Shown piece after piece: positions 18,629 to 28,062 of a stretch of 64,000 bases of DNA (the first letter of the stretch is position 1; each line of letters opens with the position of its first letter). Source of the stretch: Candidatus Paceibacterota bacterium (GTDB lineage Bacteria > Verrucomicrobiota > Verrucomicrobiia > Limisphaerales > UBA8199). The notes under the pieces were generated by a model. That model was not told where the DNA came from. It saw only the letters and a program-made list of their open reading frames with translations, and ran no database searches. The stretch covers positions 1 through 64,000 of the forward strand of contig DAOTCE010000019.1 of the NCBI GenBank assembly GCA_035452965.1, given 5' to 3'. Both the position numbers and the translations under genes were made by a program.

Positions 18629-18943
18629 TCAAATCCCGCTGAAGACTCTGACGAGGCGGTTATTGACGTAAAGGCGGTTCTTGCAGCCCAACAGCGGCAG
18701 GCGCTCCTTCTCGATCCGGACGTTGGATTTTTCGTGGTCGCCGACCATGAACGCATGCACCTCCAGCACCGGCTCATTGATCAGCCGGACCGATTGCTTG
18801 ATCGGCTTCTCGTTGACTTTGATGACCAGGCTGCCGAGGAGCTGGTTGAAATTGTATTCCAAACGGTGTTTCTCGGCGTCTCCTATTTCGATGGCAAACT
18901 TCACAGGCCACTCACTTTCGCAAACAACATTGACCTGCTCCAC
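18629..18943 (-). CDS. Hypothetical beta-rich small protein (104 aa)
   Basis: A 104-aa soluble protein rich in alternating hydrophobic residues (VKFAIEIGDAEKHRLEYNFNQLLGSLVIKVNE), suggesting a beta-sandwich. No signal peptide or known motif is recognised. It is convergent with the Rrf2 gene, with a 32-bp gap. It looks like a real conserved protein, but function is unknown. Confidence 0.55.
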   Translation of the reverse strand: MEQVNVVCESEWPVKFAIEIGDAEKHRLEYNFNQLLGSLVIKVNEKPIKQSVRLINEPVLEVHAFMVGDHEKSNVRIEKERLPLLGCKNRLYVNNRLVRVFSGI

Positions 18944-19215
18944 GCAGGTGTTGTGCCAAGGCAGGCAAATTCAGCCGTCTTTATCCCCTTCCGTGCGAAT
19001 TGAGTATCCACCGCCGTTACTACCCAAAAACCGGGGCAAACAGGCACCGGCGCAGCCGGGCCGGGGGCGGGTGCCGGTTGCCGCCCAACTACCCCCCCTG
19101 ACTGCCGACCGCCCAGGTTGTCTCACTTCGGAACAAGGCAGCCCTCAATTAAAGCAGGCGCGGCCAGCAAGCCCCAGCCGGGCTATCGGTATTCCGGAGC
19201 GGCTCCGGCAGGACC

Positions 19216-20322
19216 TCAACCGCTTCTCACGAACATCTTCCCCGGCAATTGCCGAATGAGCCGCTTCATCTCCAGGCTCAGCAGCGCTACCGACACCGCC
19301 GAACTGGGCAACCCGCTCTTGCGGATCACGTCGTCAATGCTGATCGCCTCGTTGCTTAGCGTGTCATGAACCTTCTGCTCGCTCTCGCTCAGCTCCAGCG
19401 CGGGCAGGACGCCGGTATCGCCGGGTGTGGGGGGGCGGTTGCTGGCCGGAAAGAGATATTCGAACTCGCTCAGAATATCCTCCGCGCCCTCGCAGAGCTT
19501 GGCGCCTTTCTTGATGAGGTCGTGGCAGCCCTTGCTGCGCGGCGAATCAATCCGCCCCGGGACGGCAAACACCTGCCGCCCATATTCCGTGGCGAAATTG
19601 GCCGTGATCAACGCGCCGCTGGTGAGGTTGGCCTCCACCACCACCGTGCCGAGCGTCATGCCGGCCACGATGCGGTTGCGGATGGGGAAGGATTGTTTGT
19701 CGGCGGGCCGGTTGAAAGGGAATTGAGTAATCACCGCTCCGCTGGCGGCGACCTGCTCGAACAGCTTAGCGTTCTCGGGTGGCGTAACCAAGTTGATGCC
19801 CGTGCCGAGCACCGCGATCGTCCGGCCTTTGCCGCTCAAGGCGCCCTGATGCGCCGCCGTGTCAATCCCGCGCGCACCCCCGCTGACCACAGTCACGCCG
19901 AGATACGCGAGCTGGTAGGCCAGCTTGCGGGCGGTCTCGATGCCGTAATGTGTAGTCATCCGCGAGCCGACCATGGCCACCGAGTTCTTGTCCTTGGCGC
20001 TCAACTCACCTTTGACGTAGAGCACAATGGGCGGGTCATAAATCTGCCGCAACAGCTCCGGATACTCCAAGTCGGCTTGCGTCACGATGCGGCAGCCGAA
20101 CTCCGCGATGCGCTTCATCTCGGCAGCCAGGTCGGTGGTTTGCTCCCAGTTGGCGATGGCCGCGGCGGTGTCCTCGCCGATGCCGCGGACCTGGAGCAAC
20201 TGCTGCCGGGAGGCGCGCAGAATGGCCGTGGCGTCGCCGAAATGTTCGATCAATTGCCGCACGCGGACTGGGCCGACGTGCTCGATCAGATTCAGCGCCA
20301 CGAGGGCTTCGCGTTGCTCCAT
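19216..20322 (-). CDS. dprA: DNA-processing protein DprA
   Basis: The 368-aa protein has an N-terminal HhH/SAM-like region, a Rossmann-like domain with the hallmark VAMVGSRMTTHYG and VVSGGARGIDTAAHQGAL, the TIAVLGTGI strand and SFPIRNRIVAGM, and a C-terminal winged-helix (SIDDVIRKSGLPSSAVSVAL). DprA protects incoming single-stranded DNA and loads RecA during natural transformation. The gene is intact, in contrast to comM elsewhere in this window. It is on the minus strand, alone or with the following DUF1648-like gene upstream of it. Confidence 0.95.
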   Translation of the reverse strand: MEQREALVALNLIEHVGPVRVRQLIEHFGDATAILRASRQQLLQVRGIGEDTAAAIANWEQTTDLAAEMKRIAEFGCRIVTQADLEYPELLRQIYDPPIVLYVKGELSAKDKNSVAMVGSRMTTHYGIETARKLAYQLAYLGVTVVSGGARGIDTAAHQGALSGKGRTIAVLGTGINLVTPPENAKLFEQVAASGAVITQFPFNRPADKQSFPIRNRIVAGMTLGTVVVEANLTSGALITANFATEYGRQVFAVPGRIDSPRSKGCHDLIKKGAKLCEGAEDILSEFEYLFPASNRPPTPGDTGVLPALELSESEQKVHDTLSNEAISIDDVIRKSGLPSSAVSVALLSLEMKRLIRQLPGKMFVRSG

Positions 20323-20412
20323 GCCGCACCGATAACCGTTTCATTCTCGCCCCGCAAGGCAAAACCATGCGCCACCTGTCGTTGGCGGCTACCATCCCCG
20401 GGATGATTGAAT

Positions 20413-20931
20413 CTACTCTGGCACCTCGCGGGGGACGCGTTTGAAACGCCGGATCAGGGGCACCAGCCAGACGCCAATCCCAGCCAGCATAGTGCCGATC
20501 ATGGCCCAGGTTGTGGCCGACGAAAGCTGCGGCTCCGCCAGCCGGTTGGCTTGGATGGTCGTCAAGTGCGTCCCGATGACAAAGCCGGCCATCAGCGGAG
20601 CGAGCCATAGCGAGTGACTGAAGAGATAGGCGAGCGTCTCCCTCCGCCTCTCCGGGGCGAGCCAGTAGCCGCGGTGTGGGATGTTGCATAACCAGTCCGG
20701 CAGGAACCGGGCCGCATAGCAGACGGCTGGCGCGAACAGCGGGAAGGCCAGGCCAAACACCAGCATGAACCGCACATACGACGCGCGGCTGCTCCAGCCG
20801 TCGGGCTGGCCGCCGGCATCAAAGTGCGTGGCCATGCGCTCCGGCAGTCCTGAAATCGAACTTGTCAGGTGGCCGACCAGCGCCAGGTAGAGTAGAGCAG
20901 CGATGACCAGGGGTATGCTTGCTTTCTTCAT
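20413..20931 (-). CDS. DUF1648-type membrane protein
   Basis: A 172-aa membrane protein with four hydrophobic segments and the DUF1648-like motif SGLPERMATHFDAGGQPDGWSS near the N terminus. The family includes SdpI-like immunity and sensor proteins, but the function here is unknown. ATG 20931 is preferred because it begins directly at the first membrane segment (MKKASIPLVIAALLYLALV). It lies just downstream of the two-component operon on the same strand. Confidence 0.65.
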   Translation of the reverse strand: MKKASIPLVIAALLYLALVGHLTSSISGLPERMATHFDAGGQPDGWSSRASYVRFMLVFGLAFPLFAPAVCYAARFLPDWLCNIPHRGYWLAPERRRETLAYLFSHSLWLAPLMAGFVIGTHLTTIQANRLAEPQLSSATTWAMIGTMLAGIGVWLVPLIRRFKRVPREVPE

Positions 20932-20981
20932 AGCATGAGTTGTCAGGGGCGCTTTCACATCTGCCCGTTGTCCATAGGCGT

Positions 20982-21659
20982 TTAACACTCAAACCGATAC
21001 CCGATATCCCGGATCGTATGAATAAACTGCGGGCTGCGCGGGTCCGGCTCGATCTTGCTCCGCAGCGTCGTCACGCACCGGTCCACGCTCCGGTCGGTCA
21101 CGATCACCTCGTTGCCCCAGACCGCCTCCAGAATGCTGTCCCGCGTCAGCGCCCTGCCCACCCGCTTCACAAAGAACTCCAGCAGCCGGAACTCCTTGGC
21201 CGTCAGCACGATCTCCTTCCCCTTCCGGAACAGCTTGTGCGCCGTCAAATCCAGCCGGCAATCGCCAAACTCGTGCACCGCCGCCTCCGGCCCCTGTCGC
21301 CGCAGAAACGCCTTCACCCGCGCGAGCAACTCCCGGATGCTGAATGGCTTGGTCACGTAATCGTCGGCCCCAAGCTCCAACCCTCGCACAATGTCGTCCT
21401 CCTGCCCCTTGGCCGTCAGCATCATGATCGGCATGTCCAGTTGCCGCGCCCGGGCCGCCTGGCAAATCTCGTAGCCGTTGACCTTGGGCAGCATCAGGTC
21501 CAGCAGCAACAGGTCCGGCGGCGCCGTCAGCAGCGCCTCCAAGCCCTTCTGGCCGTCCCGCGCCGCGCGCACCACGTAGCCCTGCGCCTCGAAGTTGTCC
21601 TTTAACCCGCGCAGCAACACCGGGTCGTCTTCAATGATCAAGATGGTCTTGGCGCTCAT
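20982..21659 (-). CDS. OmpR/PhoB-family response regulator
   Basis: This 225-aa protein has a receiver domain (acidic pocket EDD near residues 9-11, phospho-acceptor Asp in LLLDLMLP, Lys in YVTKPF) and a C-terminal winged-helix DNA-binding domain (VLTAKEFRLLEFFVKRVGRALTRD, ending at HTIRDIGYRFE). It starts at ATG 21659, overlapping the 3' end of the receiver-only paralogue by 4 bp. The histidine kinase lies upstream in the same operon, so it is the likely output of that kinase. Confidence 0.92.
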   Translation of the reverse strand: MSAKTILIIEDDPVLLRGLKDNFEAQGYVVRAARDGQKGLEALLTAPPDLLLLDLMLPKVNGYEICQAARARQLDMPIMMLTAKGQEDDIVRGLELGADDYVTKPFSIRELLARVKAFLRRQGPEAAVHEFGDCRLDLTAHKLFRKGKEIVLTAKEFRLLEFFVKRVGRALTRDSILEAVWGNEVIVTDRSVDRCVTTLRSKIEPDPRSPQFIHTIRDIGYRFEC

Positions 21660-22054
21660 TGTGTGGGTTGTCGGCCTGGCGCAGGAGCCCCGCTTCGGCT
21701 CAAACGTTTTGCACGCGCGAGCAGGTCGCGGATGCCGAAGGGCTTGGTCAGATAATCGTCTGCGCCCACCGCAAGGCCGCGAAGGACATCGTCCACCCGG
21801 CATTTGGCCGACAGCATGATGATCGGGGTGCTCAGGCGGCGCGACCGGGCCAGGCGGCAGATTTCGTAGCCGTTAACCTTGGGCAGCATAACGTCAAGCA
21901 GCGCCAGATCCGGCGGGTCGCGGAACAGCGCCTCCAGACCCGTCTCGCCGTCGCGGGCGGTGCGTACTTGGTAGCCTTGCGCCTGAAAGTTGTCCTTCAG
22001 ACCGCGCAGCAAGGCGGTATCATCTTCGACAATCAGTATCTTTATCGCGGTCAT
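21656..22054 (-). CDS. Receiver-only response regulator (truncated paralogue)
   Basis: A 132-aa receiver domain (VEDD near residue 10, LALLDVMLP with the phospho-Asp, YLTKPF with the Lys) nearly the same as the receiver of the next gene. It ends in a short non-homologous tail (RSGAPAPGRQPTQ) exactly where the winged helix should begin. ATG 22054 follows a good Shine-Dalgarno (GGAG). It overlaps the next regulator by 4 bp. It may be a phosphate sink or a decoy for the kinase, or the remnant of a duplication that lost its DNA-binding half. Confidence 0.85.
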   Translation of the reverse strand: MTAIKILIVEDDTALLRGLKDNFQAQGYQVRTARDGETGLEALFRDPPDLALLDVMLPKVNGYEICRLARSRRLSTPIIMLSAKCRVDDVLRGLAVGADDYLTKPFGIRDLLARAKRLSRSGAPAPGRQPTQ

Positions 22055-22067
22055 ACAAGTCTCCTGT

Positions 22068-24041
22068 TTAACCGGCATTTGGTAGTGGTTTTTGTTCCGG
22101 ATCGGGGCGGGCGGCCGCCCGGGGCAGGGAGATGATAAACGTGCTGCCGCGGCCGGGTTGGCTTTCGACGCGCACACTGCCGTGGTGGGCGGTGACAATG
22201 AACTTCACGATGCTCAAGCCCAGGCCGCAGCCGCCGCCGCTCCGGGACAGGCGCTGGTCCACCTGGAAGAAGCGCCTGAAGATGCGTCTGGTATCGCGCG
22301 GGGACAAGCCGATCCCGTTGTCCTTGACGGCGAAGAAAACGCTGCCGTTCGCCGCGCCGGCGCTCAAGGTAATTTGCTTTTCCTCCCCCGAATACTTGTA
22401 GGCATTATCCAGCAGGTTGACCAGGGCGGTGACCATCGCGTCGGGGTCTGCCATCACCTCCGGCAGCGCCGGCGGGACTTCGGTCTTGAACTCGCAGCCG
22501 GAGGCGTTAAAGCGCTCCCGCACCGCCGTCACCGCTCCTTCGACGATTACCGCCGCGGGCACTTCCTTGAAGCCGAAGGAATACTTATTGCGTTCCATGC
22601 GCGAGAAGGTGAGGAAGTTGTCAATCAGCCGGCTGAGCCGGAGGTTCTCTTGGGCGATGAGCTGGAGATACTCGCGGGCGGTCTGCTCGTGGAGCGGCTG
22701 CGAGTTCAACAACGTGTCCACCAACAGGCGCATGGAGGACAGCGGCGTTTTCAGCTCGTGCGTCACGTTCGCCACCAGATCGTTCCGGAGTTGCGTTAGC
22801 GCCATCTGCCGACGCACCAACCGCAGCGCCAGCGCTGCCAGCACGATCACCGCCGCCAATACCAGCACCCCGATCCACACATACGCCGTCACCCGCTGCT
22901 CCGCCGCCGTCTCAAACAGCCCTTCCCCCTCCGGCGACAACGCCAGCCGCCACCCCGATAAACTCGCCCCCGCCGGCACGCTCATGAGGAAGCGCTCGAA
23001 CTCCTTGCCCGGTGGCACAAACGCCAGCTTCACATCCTCTGGCAACAATTGCGCCGACACCGCGCCCCGCATCCGCCCCACTACGCCTTCAGTCCGGTGC
23101 AGCGTTAGTACCCGTCCCCGACCGCACGCAAGCTGCCACACTCCCGGCAGCGCCGTCCCGCGCAACCCGGGCTCGGGGGAAATCTCCACGCCTGTCTCCA
23201 CCCACCGCGCCGCCAGGTCTTCCGCCGCCAGCAACCGCTGCAGCGCCTCATCCGGCGACAGCCGCTGCAACTCGCGCATGAGGAAACGCCGCTGCGGCGC
23301 AGACATCCCCGCGTCGTCATAATCCAACACGCGCTGCCGCAACCGTTTCAGCGGCTCGCGCGCCCGTTCCGGCGTGGAGTCCTTCAGCAGTTCGACCGCC
23401 ATCAGCTCCGCGTTCGGCGCCACCAGCCGGCCCTGTGCATCCGTCGCCGCCCGAAAGCGCTCCTCCGCCAGCGGCCCCGTCAGCACCGCCAACGCCTCCT
23501 CTCGCTTCCCGGCCTTGACCAGGCAGCGCGCCTGCGCCTGCAACCCGCGCGCCGCCAAACAGCTGTCGGTCGCTTGCGCCGCCAGCCGGGCGAACGCGGC
23601 TGCCGCCCCCGCCGGATCGCTTTGCTCCAGTTTCTCGGCCTCGGTCCAGTCGGCGCCTGCCGCATCCGGCTCCGGCGCCGGAGCGGGTCCCGGGTAACTT
23701 GCCTTCCCCTCGGCATCAACGCAGACAACCGCTTCCGCCAGTCCCGCGCGGACCGTCTTGGCGAACAACGCCGCCGGCGTTAACCGCTCCGCATCCGTTT
23801 CCAACTCCGCGATCGTCCGCGCCCAGTAGCCTTCCACCTCTTTCTGCGCCAGCCCCAGGTTGACCCGGTAGGCGTCCGCCAGCTTTTGCCGCGCCGCCAA
23901 CCGCTCGTTGTGCGCGGCCTGGCTCATGAACCACAGCAGGCACACCGACGGCACCAGCACCGCCAGCAACAGCAGCAGCATCAGCCACGACCCGCTCGGT
24001 CGCCCGCCGCCCATCGCCAGCTTTGCCCTGATTGCCTTCAC
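22068..24041 (-). CDS. Sensor histidine kinase
   Basis: A 657-aa membrane sensor kinase: membrane segment near residues 19-40, a ~350-aa extracytoplasmic region, a second membrane segment (YVWIGVLVLAAVIVLAALAL), then HisKA with NVTHELKTPLSSM and HATPase_c with DNAYKYSG, DNGIGLS and GGCGLGLSI. It autophosphorylates on the His and should pass phosphate to the two regulators downstream. Its 3' end lies next to the receiver-only gene (spacing about 13 bp), forming a three-gene operon. The signal sensed is unknown; the periplasmic part looks alpha-helical. Confidence 0.92.
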   Translation of the reverse strand: MKAIRAKLAMGGGRPSGSWLMLLLLLAVLVPSVCLLWFMSQAAHNERLAARQKLADAYRVNLGLAQKEVEGYWARTIAELETDAERLTPAALFAKTVRAGLAEAVVCVDAEGKASYPGPAPAPEPDAAGADWTEAEKLEQSDPAGAAAAFARLAAQATDSCLAARGLQAQARCLVKAGKREEALAVLTGPLAEERFRAATDAQGRLVAPNAELMAVELLKDSTPERAREPLKRLRQRVLDYDDAGMSAPQRRFLMRELQRLSPDEALQRLLAAEDLAARWVETGVEISPEPGLRGTALPGVWQLACGRGRVLTLHRTEGVVGRMRGAVSAQLLPEDVKLAFVPPGKEFERFLMSVPAGASLSGWRLALSPEGEGLFETAAEQRVTAYVWIGVLVLAAVIVLAALALRLVRRQMALTQLRNDLVANVTHELKTPLSSMRLLVDTLLNSQPLHEQTAREYLQLIAQENLRLSRLIDNFLTFSRMERNKYSFGFKEVPAAVIVEGAVTAVRERFNASGCEFKTEVPPALPEVMADPDAMVTALVNLLDNAYKYSGEEKQITLSAGAANGSVFFAVKDNGIGLSPRDTRRIFRRFFQVDQRLSRSGGGCGLGLSIVKFIVTAHHGSVRVESQPGRGSTFIISLPRAAARPDPEQKPLPNAG

Positions 24042-24164
24042 GTTATCACTGCTCTCACACTTAAACCGTAAGGAGGCAGGGCGCGCCGTCCCCAGCGCGC
24101 CCTCCCCATGTATCTCATGTAATCCATGTAACTCTTCTAACTCTCTTAACTCCCCGCCTGCAGC

Positions 24165-25646
24165 TCAGCCTCGCTTCTCTCTATACGAATCCACAACTGC
24201 CTCGAACGCAGGTTTGCACCCCTCAAAGTCCTTCTCCGGGACGATCAACGTCATTACTGCCGTGTTGGCCTTGCCGGGCACGAATACCGCATAGCCAACC
24301 TTCTTCTCTTTCTTGTCCATGAAGTCACCGACCACGCTCATCCCGGCCTGGCCCGCGACTGTTCGTTCCTGCCAGCTCTCCGGCCGGATCTTCAGCGCCT
24401 TCAACGTCTTGACCGCCTCGCCCGCGATCACTTCCTTCTCCGCCCACTCGCGCAACGACTGCCCCGCCTTCGGCCCATGAATCTCGCGGCTCCCCACGTT
24501 CACCGCGATCATCGCCACGGCATCCGGATCGAGCACCACCACGCGGGTTGTGTCCTTCTCGTCGTCCGTTTCCGCGGCATGGAACACCCACTCCGCCGGC
24601 GCCGTCAGCCCGAACCCCAGCTCCGCATCCTTGTAGGCCACCGGCTCCCCGGCCTTCCGCTGCGTCACCTGCGCCAGCTCCGCCACCACTCCGCCCGCTT
24701 CGAACTTCACCAGATAACGGTGCGCATCCGCCGAGTAGTAGAACGTCTGGTTCACCGGGGTGAGCTCGATCTTGTAGCAGTCGAACTCTCCCGCCGGCAC
24801 CTTCACCTTCTCCTCGCCCGCCACCTTGACCCCCAACGGGATGATGTTCCCGCCTCCCAGCCCGCTGAAGATGCGCAGCGTCGTCTTATAGCCCGACCTC
24901 AACGGCAGCCGTCGAATCAACTGCGCCGCCTCCTCGTTGTCATACACCACCCCCGCCAGGTTCACCTTTTTGATTCCGTCCTTGCCTGCAATTCTCACCT
25001 CTGCCTGCCCGTCCGAATAGGCTACCTCGGTCTCCCCCATCAGATCCACCTTCCACCAGGCGCGCAGCGGCTTGAACGTCTCCGCCTCCGCCTCCACCCG
25101 GCTCGCCTGCTGCGTCGTCGCGAACAGCCGCGAGGACACCCGCCATAGCTTCTGCCCGTTGGTCTCCCCCGCATTGATCCGGTAAACCACCGTCCCGAGC
25201 TTGAAGCCGGTCGGGAACTTGATATCCAACTGCATCTCCTCCCCCTCCACCCACGGCGCCCGCAGCAACGGCGTCGCTCCGGTCAGGTATCGGCTGGCCA
25301 GCGCCACCAGGTCCCGCTGTTCCGGGTAGTCCCGCACCACCCGCTCGAACGCCGCCGTCGCCTCGGCGTAGTTCTTCTTCTTGTGGAAACACATCCCCAG
25401 CCGGTATTGCGCCTGCGCCGCCACCGCCTGCCCCGCTTTGCCCTCCGCCACCACCTGCTGATACAGCTTCATCGCCTCGTCAATGTCTCCCTTGGTCTGC
25501 TCCGAGTAGAGGCCCTGTTCGAGCAGCTCGGCGGGCGAAGGGGCAGCGGCGGCCAGCGCCGTTGGGAGCGGGTTTGCAAGCGAAAGCAGGAGGAGCGTCG
25601 CACCGGTCCTGCGTGCCAATTTGGTTACAAGATTTGTTGTTTTCAT
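24165..25646 (-). CDS. Secreted TPR and DUF3108-like protein
   Basis: A 493-aa protein with a signal peptide (TGATLLLLSLANPLPTALAAAA). Residues ~35-110 carry TPR-like repeats (DEAMKLYQQVVAEG, AQYRLGMCFHKKKNYAEATAAF). Residues ~140-340 resemble the DUF3108 beta fold (FKLGTVVYRINAGE, KVPAGEFDCYKIELT). The C-terminal ~150 residues form a PsbP/DcrB-like domain (LGFGLTAPAEW). The start at 25,646 is chosen to begin the signal peptide. Function is unknown; a periplasmic chaperone or lipid-related role is possible. Confidence 0.6.
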   Translation of the reverse strand: MKTTNLVTKLARRTGATLLLLSLANPLPTALAAAAPSPAELLEQGLYSEQTKGDIDEAMKLYQQVVAEGKAGQAVAAQAQYRLGMCFHKKKNYAEATAAFERVVRDYPEQRDLVALASRYLTGATPLLRAPWVEGEEMQLDIKFPTGFKLGTVVYRINAGETNGQKLWRVSSRLFATTQQASRVEAEAETFKPLRAWWKVDLMGETEVAYSDGQAEVRIAGKDGIKKVNLAGVVYDNEEAAQLIRRLPLRSGYKTTLRIFSGLGGGNIIPLGVKVAGEEKVKVPAGEFDCYKIELTPVNQTFYYSADAHRYLVKFEAGGVVAELAQVTQRKAGEPVAYKDAELGFGLTAPAEWVFHAAETDDEKDTTRVVVLDPDAVAMIAVNVGSREIHGPKAGQSLREWAEKEVIAGEAVKTLKALKIRPESWQERTVAGQAGMSVVGDFMDKKEKKVGYAVFVPGKANTAVMTLIVPEKDFEGCKPAFEAVVDSYREKRG

Positions 25647-25896
25647 ACGCCACAACCTAAAGCGTGATTGTTACCGGCGTATTACCAGCATATCCGTTGT
25701 TTGTCACCTTCAGCCTCTGAAGGCAGGGCCGCCAAATTCGCCGCAGCCCGCCTGTAACCAACTCGACTCGCGGGGAAGGTCGCCGGCTCCACCGCGGAAT
25801 TGCTCCGGAGGGGATACGGGTCAATTACTGAGGGTAATGGCTGTTCGGACGGGGGGGATTCTGGGTTGCGCAAGGGGCGGCGGCCTTGCCGCTCCG

Positions 25897-26994
25897 TTAT
25901 CGTGGCGGCGCCTCAGCCAGCACTTTCTCAATCTTCGGTGCCAGCCGTTGCGCCATTCTCTCGTTGCCCTCGTCGTTGGGATGCGTGAAGTCGGTGAACA
26001 GGTTCTTGTCCGCCTCGCCGAATAACTCCAGGCCCTCGACCACGAACATCAGCTTATCCCCAGCCTGACGGCGGTCCAGCGCGGCCTGGCGCATCACGGT
26101 CCGCAAATCTTCGGACCGCTTTTTATAGTCAGGCTGGCTCGCCTCTTTGTCCGAGTAGATTGGGGTGACGCAGAAGATGGGGGCTTGGGGGTGCGAGGCG
26201 CGTATGGTGTCGAGCATGCGACTGTACCGTTCGGGCGTGGGTGCGCCGTAGGATTTGCCCAGGTCGAACAGGTAGCAGCAGGCGTCCAGTTGGTTGACCA
26301 GCGCGACCACTTCCGCCTCGGCTTTGCCGGCGCCGCCGAAGCCAAGATTCACGAAATCCAGGTTCAGCCGGCGAGCCACCGCGGCCGGATAGGTCCGGGA
26401 GGGATGGGCAGCGCCAGTCCCTTGCAGGACAGAGGAGCCATAGCAAACCATGGGACGCTTCCCGGCGAAGGCCGGCGGCGTTCTGAACTTGGCATCGCCG
26501 TCCACCCCCACGGCGAAGACCCGAATTTCACGGTTGTGGGGCAGGTAGATCGTGATGTCTTTCCAGCCGTGATCCTTCTTCTCGAAGAAGACCAGGTCCA
26601 CCCGCTGAGTCCCTGTCGCGCTGACGGAGCCGGCGTATTCGCCATTTACAAAGGCATCAAAGAACCATCGCTTCCCACCTTGCTGGAGGGTTTGGACCCT
26701 AATGCCGAGCCATGTGCTGTTGCAGGACAAGCGGATCCGCCCGCCGTCGGGAGCTACCGCCCGGTTCCAAACCGCCTTGGGCACTTGTTCTTTGGCGCTC
26801 CTGGGCAGGCGCCACAGATCCGGCGCATTCTCGGCCAGCCACGGCAGCCCGCGCATTTCGAGTTGGGGGTGAGGCAGGGCGAGCCATTTTACGGCCGCCG
26901 ACTTTCCAGCCGCGGCCGGTGCTGCCGCCTTTACCCCGGCGGGCCAGAATAGGGCCGCCGCCAAGCCAACCTTAAGAACCGCAGCCTTGCGCAT
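25897..26994 (-). CDS. Secreted SGNH/GDSL hydrolase
   Basis: A 365-aa exported hydrolase. The signal peptide is MRKAAVLKVGLAAALFWPAG. An N-terminal beta-sandwich precedes the SGNH domain, with the nucleophile in VCYGSSVLQG, the Gly in GFGGAGK, and the catalytic Asp-x-x-His in FTDFTHPNDEG. It is typical of carbohydrate esterases of the CE2/CE3-like kind in Verrucomicrobiota. It is divergent from the aldo/keto reductase gene. Confidence 0.82.
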   Translation of the reverse strand: MRKAAVLKVGLAAALFWPAGVKAAAPAAAGKSAAVKWLALPHPQLEMRGLPWLAENAPDLWRLPRSAKEQVPKAVWNRAVAPDGGRIRLSCNSTWLGIRVQTLQQGGKRWFFDAFVNGEYAGSVSATGTQRVDLVFFEKKDHGWKDITIYLPHNREIRVFAVGVDGDAKFRTPPAFAGKRPMVCYGSSVLQGTGAAHPSRTYPAAVARRLNLDFVNLGFGGAGKAEAEVVALVNQLDACCYLFDLGKSYGAPTPERYSRMLDTIRASHPQAPIFCVTPIYSDKEASQPDYKKRSEDLRTVMRQAALDRRQAGDKLMFVVEGLELFGEADKNLFTDFTHPNDEGNERMAQRLAPKIEKVLAEAPPR

Positions 26995-27113
26995 AATATT
27001 TTCAATTCCCCGCACCCACGACGCTGCCCGGGTGCGTCTCGATTCGCCGGGACGATCCCGCGGCGCACGATTATTCAAGTGTCGAAGGCCCGATTCTGGC
27101 GTAAGCTCCCGCC

Positions 27114-28010
27114 ATGCGCTATCGAATTCTGGGCAGCACGGGTCTGCGCGTGTCAGTCATTGGTCTGGGCACCTGGCAGTTTGGGGGCGAGTGGGGCCGC
27201 GCGTTCTCCCAGGCTGACGTTGACGCCATCCTCGACCAGGCCGCCGAACGCGGCGTGAACTTCCTCGACACCGCCGAGTGCTACGGGGACCACCTGTCCG
27301 AGAGTTTGATCGGCGATTACCTCGGCCGGCACGACCGCTCACGCTGGATCGTCGCGACCAAGTTCGGCCATCGCTTCAACGGATTCCTGGACCGGACCGC
27401 GGAGTTCTCTGCTGCGGACATGTGCCGGCAACTCGAGGCCTCGCTTCGGGCGCTACGCACGGAGACCGTTGACCTCTACCAATTCCATTCCGGCTCGGAC
27501 GAGCAACTGCTGAATGAGGACTTATGGACCTTGCTGGCCGAGCAGAAACGGTTGGGCAAGATCCGGCATCTGGGCATCTCAGTGCTAGGCAAGGGCAGCG
27601 AGTTGCAGGCCCGCGAAGCGCGGCGGCTCGGAGTGGAGGCGCTCCAGGTGATCTACAGCCGGCTGGATCGCCGGTCGGAGCAGCTCCATTTTCCTTATGC
27701 CCAAAAGGACAACCTCGGCATCCTCGCGCGCGTCCCGTTGGCTTGCGGGTTGTTGAGCGGCAAATACCGTTCCGGCGCAACCTTCCCGGCCAATGATCGG
27801 CGCTCCGCTCTGGAGGCCAGGCAAATGCACGACGATCTCGCGGAGGTGGAGCGCATCCGCCAAACCGAACTGCCCGCGGGCGTGCCGATGGCGCAGTGGG
27901 CCCTGGCGTGGTGTTTGAAGCATCCCGCGGTCACAACGGTTATTCCTGGCTGCAAAGATCCGGCGCAGGTCGCCGCCAACGCCGCCGCGGCCGAGGTAGA
28001 ACTTCCATAG
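27114..28010 (+). CDS. Aldo/keto reductase
   Basis: A 298-aa NADPH-dependent oxidoreductase with the AKR (alpha/beta)8 pattern: GLGTWQFGGEWG near the start, FLDTAECYGDHLSE containing the catalytic Asp and Tyr, and a Lys in IVATKFGHRF. The C-terminal cofactor region TTVIPGCKDPAQVAAN is the standard one. The substrate is unknown. It stands between divergent SGNH and convergent PEP-CTERM genes. Confidence 0.9.
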   Translation: MRYRILGSTGLRVSVIGLGTWQFGGEWGRAFSQADVDAILDQAAERGVNFLDTAECYGDHLSESLIGDYLGRHDRSRWIVATKFGHRFNGFLDRTAEFSAADMCRQLEASLRALRTETVDLYQFHSGSDEQLLNEDLWTLLAEQKRLGKIRHLGISVLGKGSELQAREARRLGVEALQVIYSRLDRRSEQLHFPYAQKDNLGILARVPLACGLLSGKYRSGATFPANDRRSALEARQMHDDLAEVERIRQTELPAGVPMAQWALAWCLKHPAVTTVIPGCKDPAQVAANAAAAEVELP

Positions 28011-28062
28011 GAAAGAGGCGCGCGCTGGGTGCCGCTGGCGCTTTGCCGGTGTCTCCTGGCGC

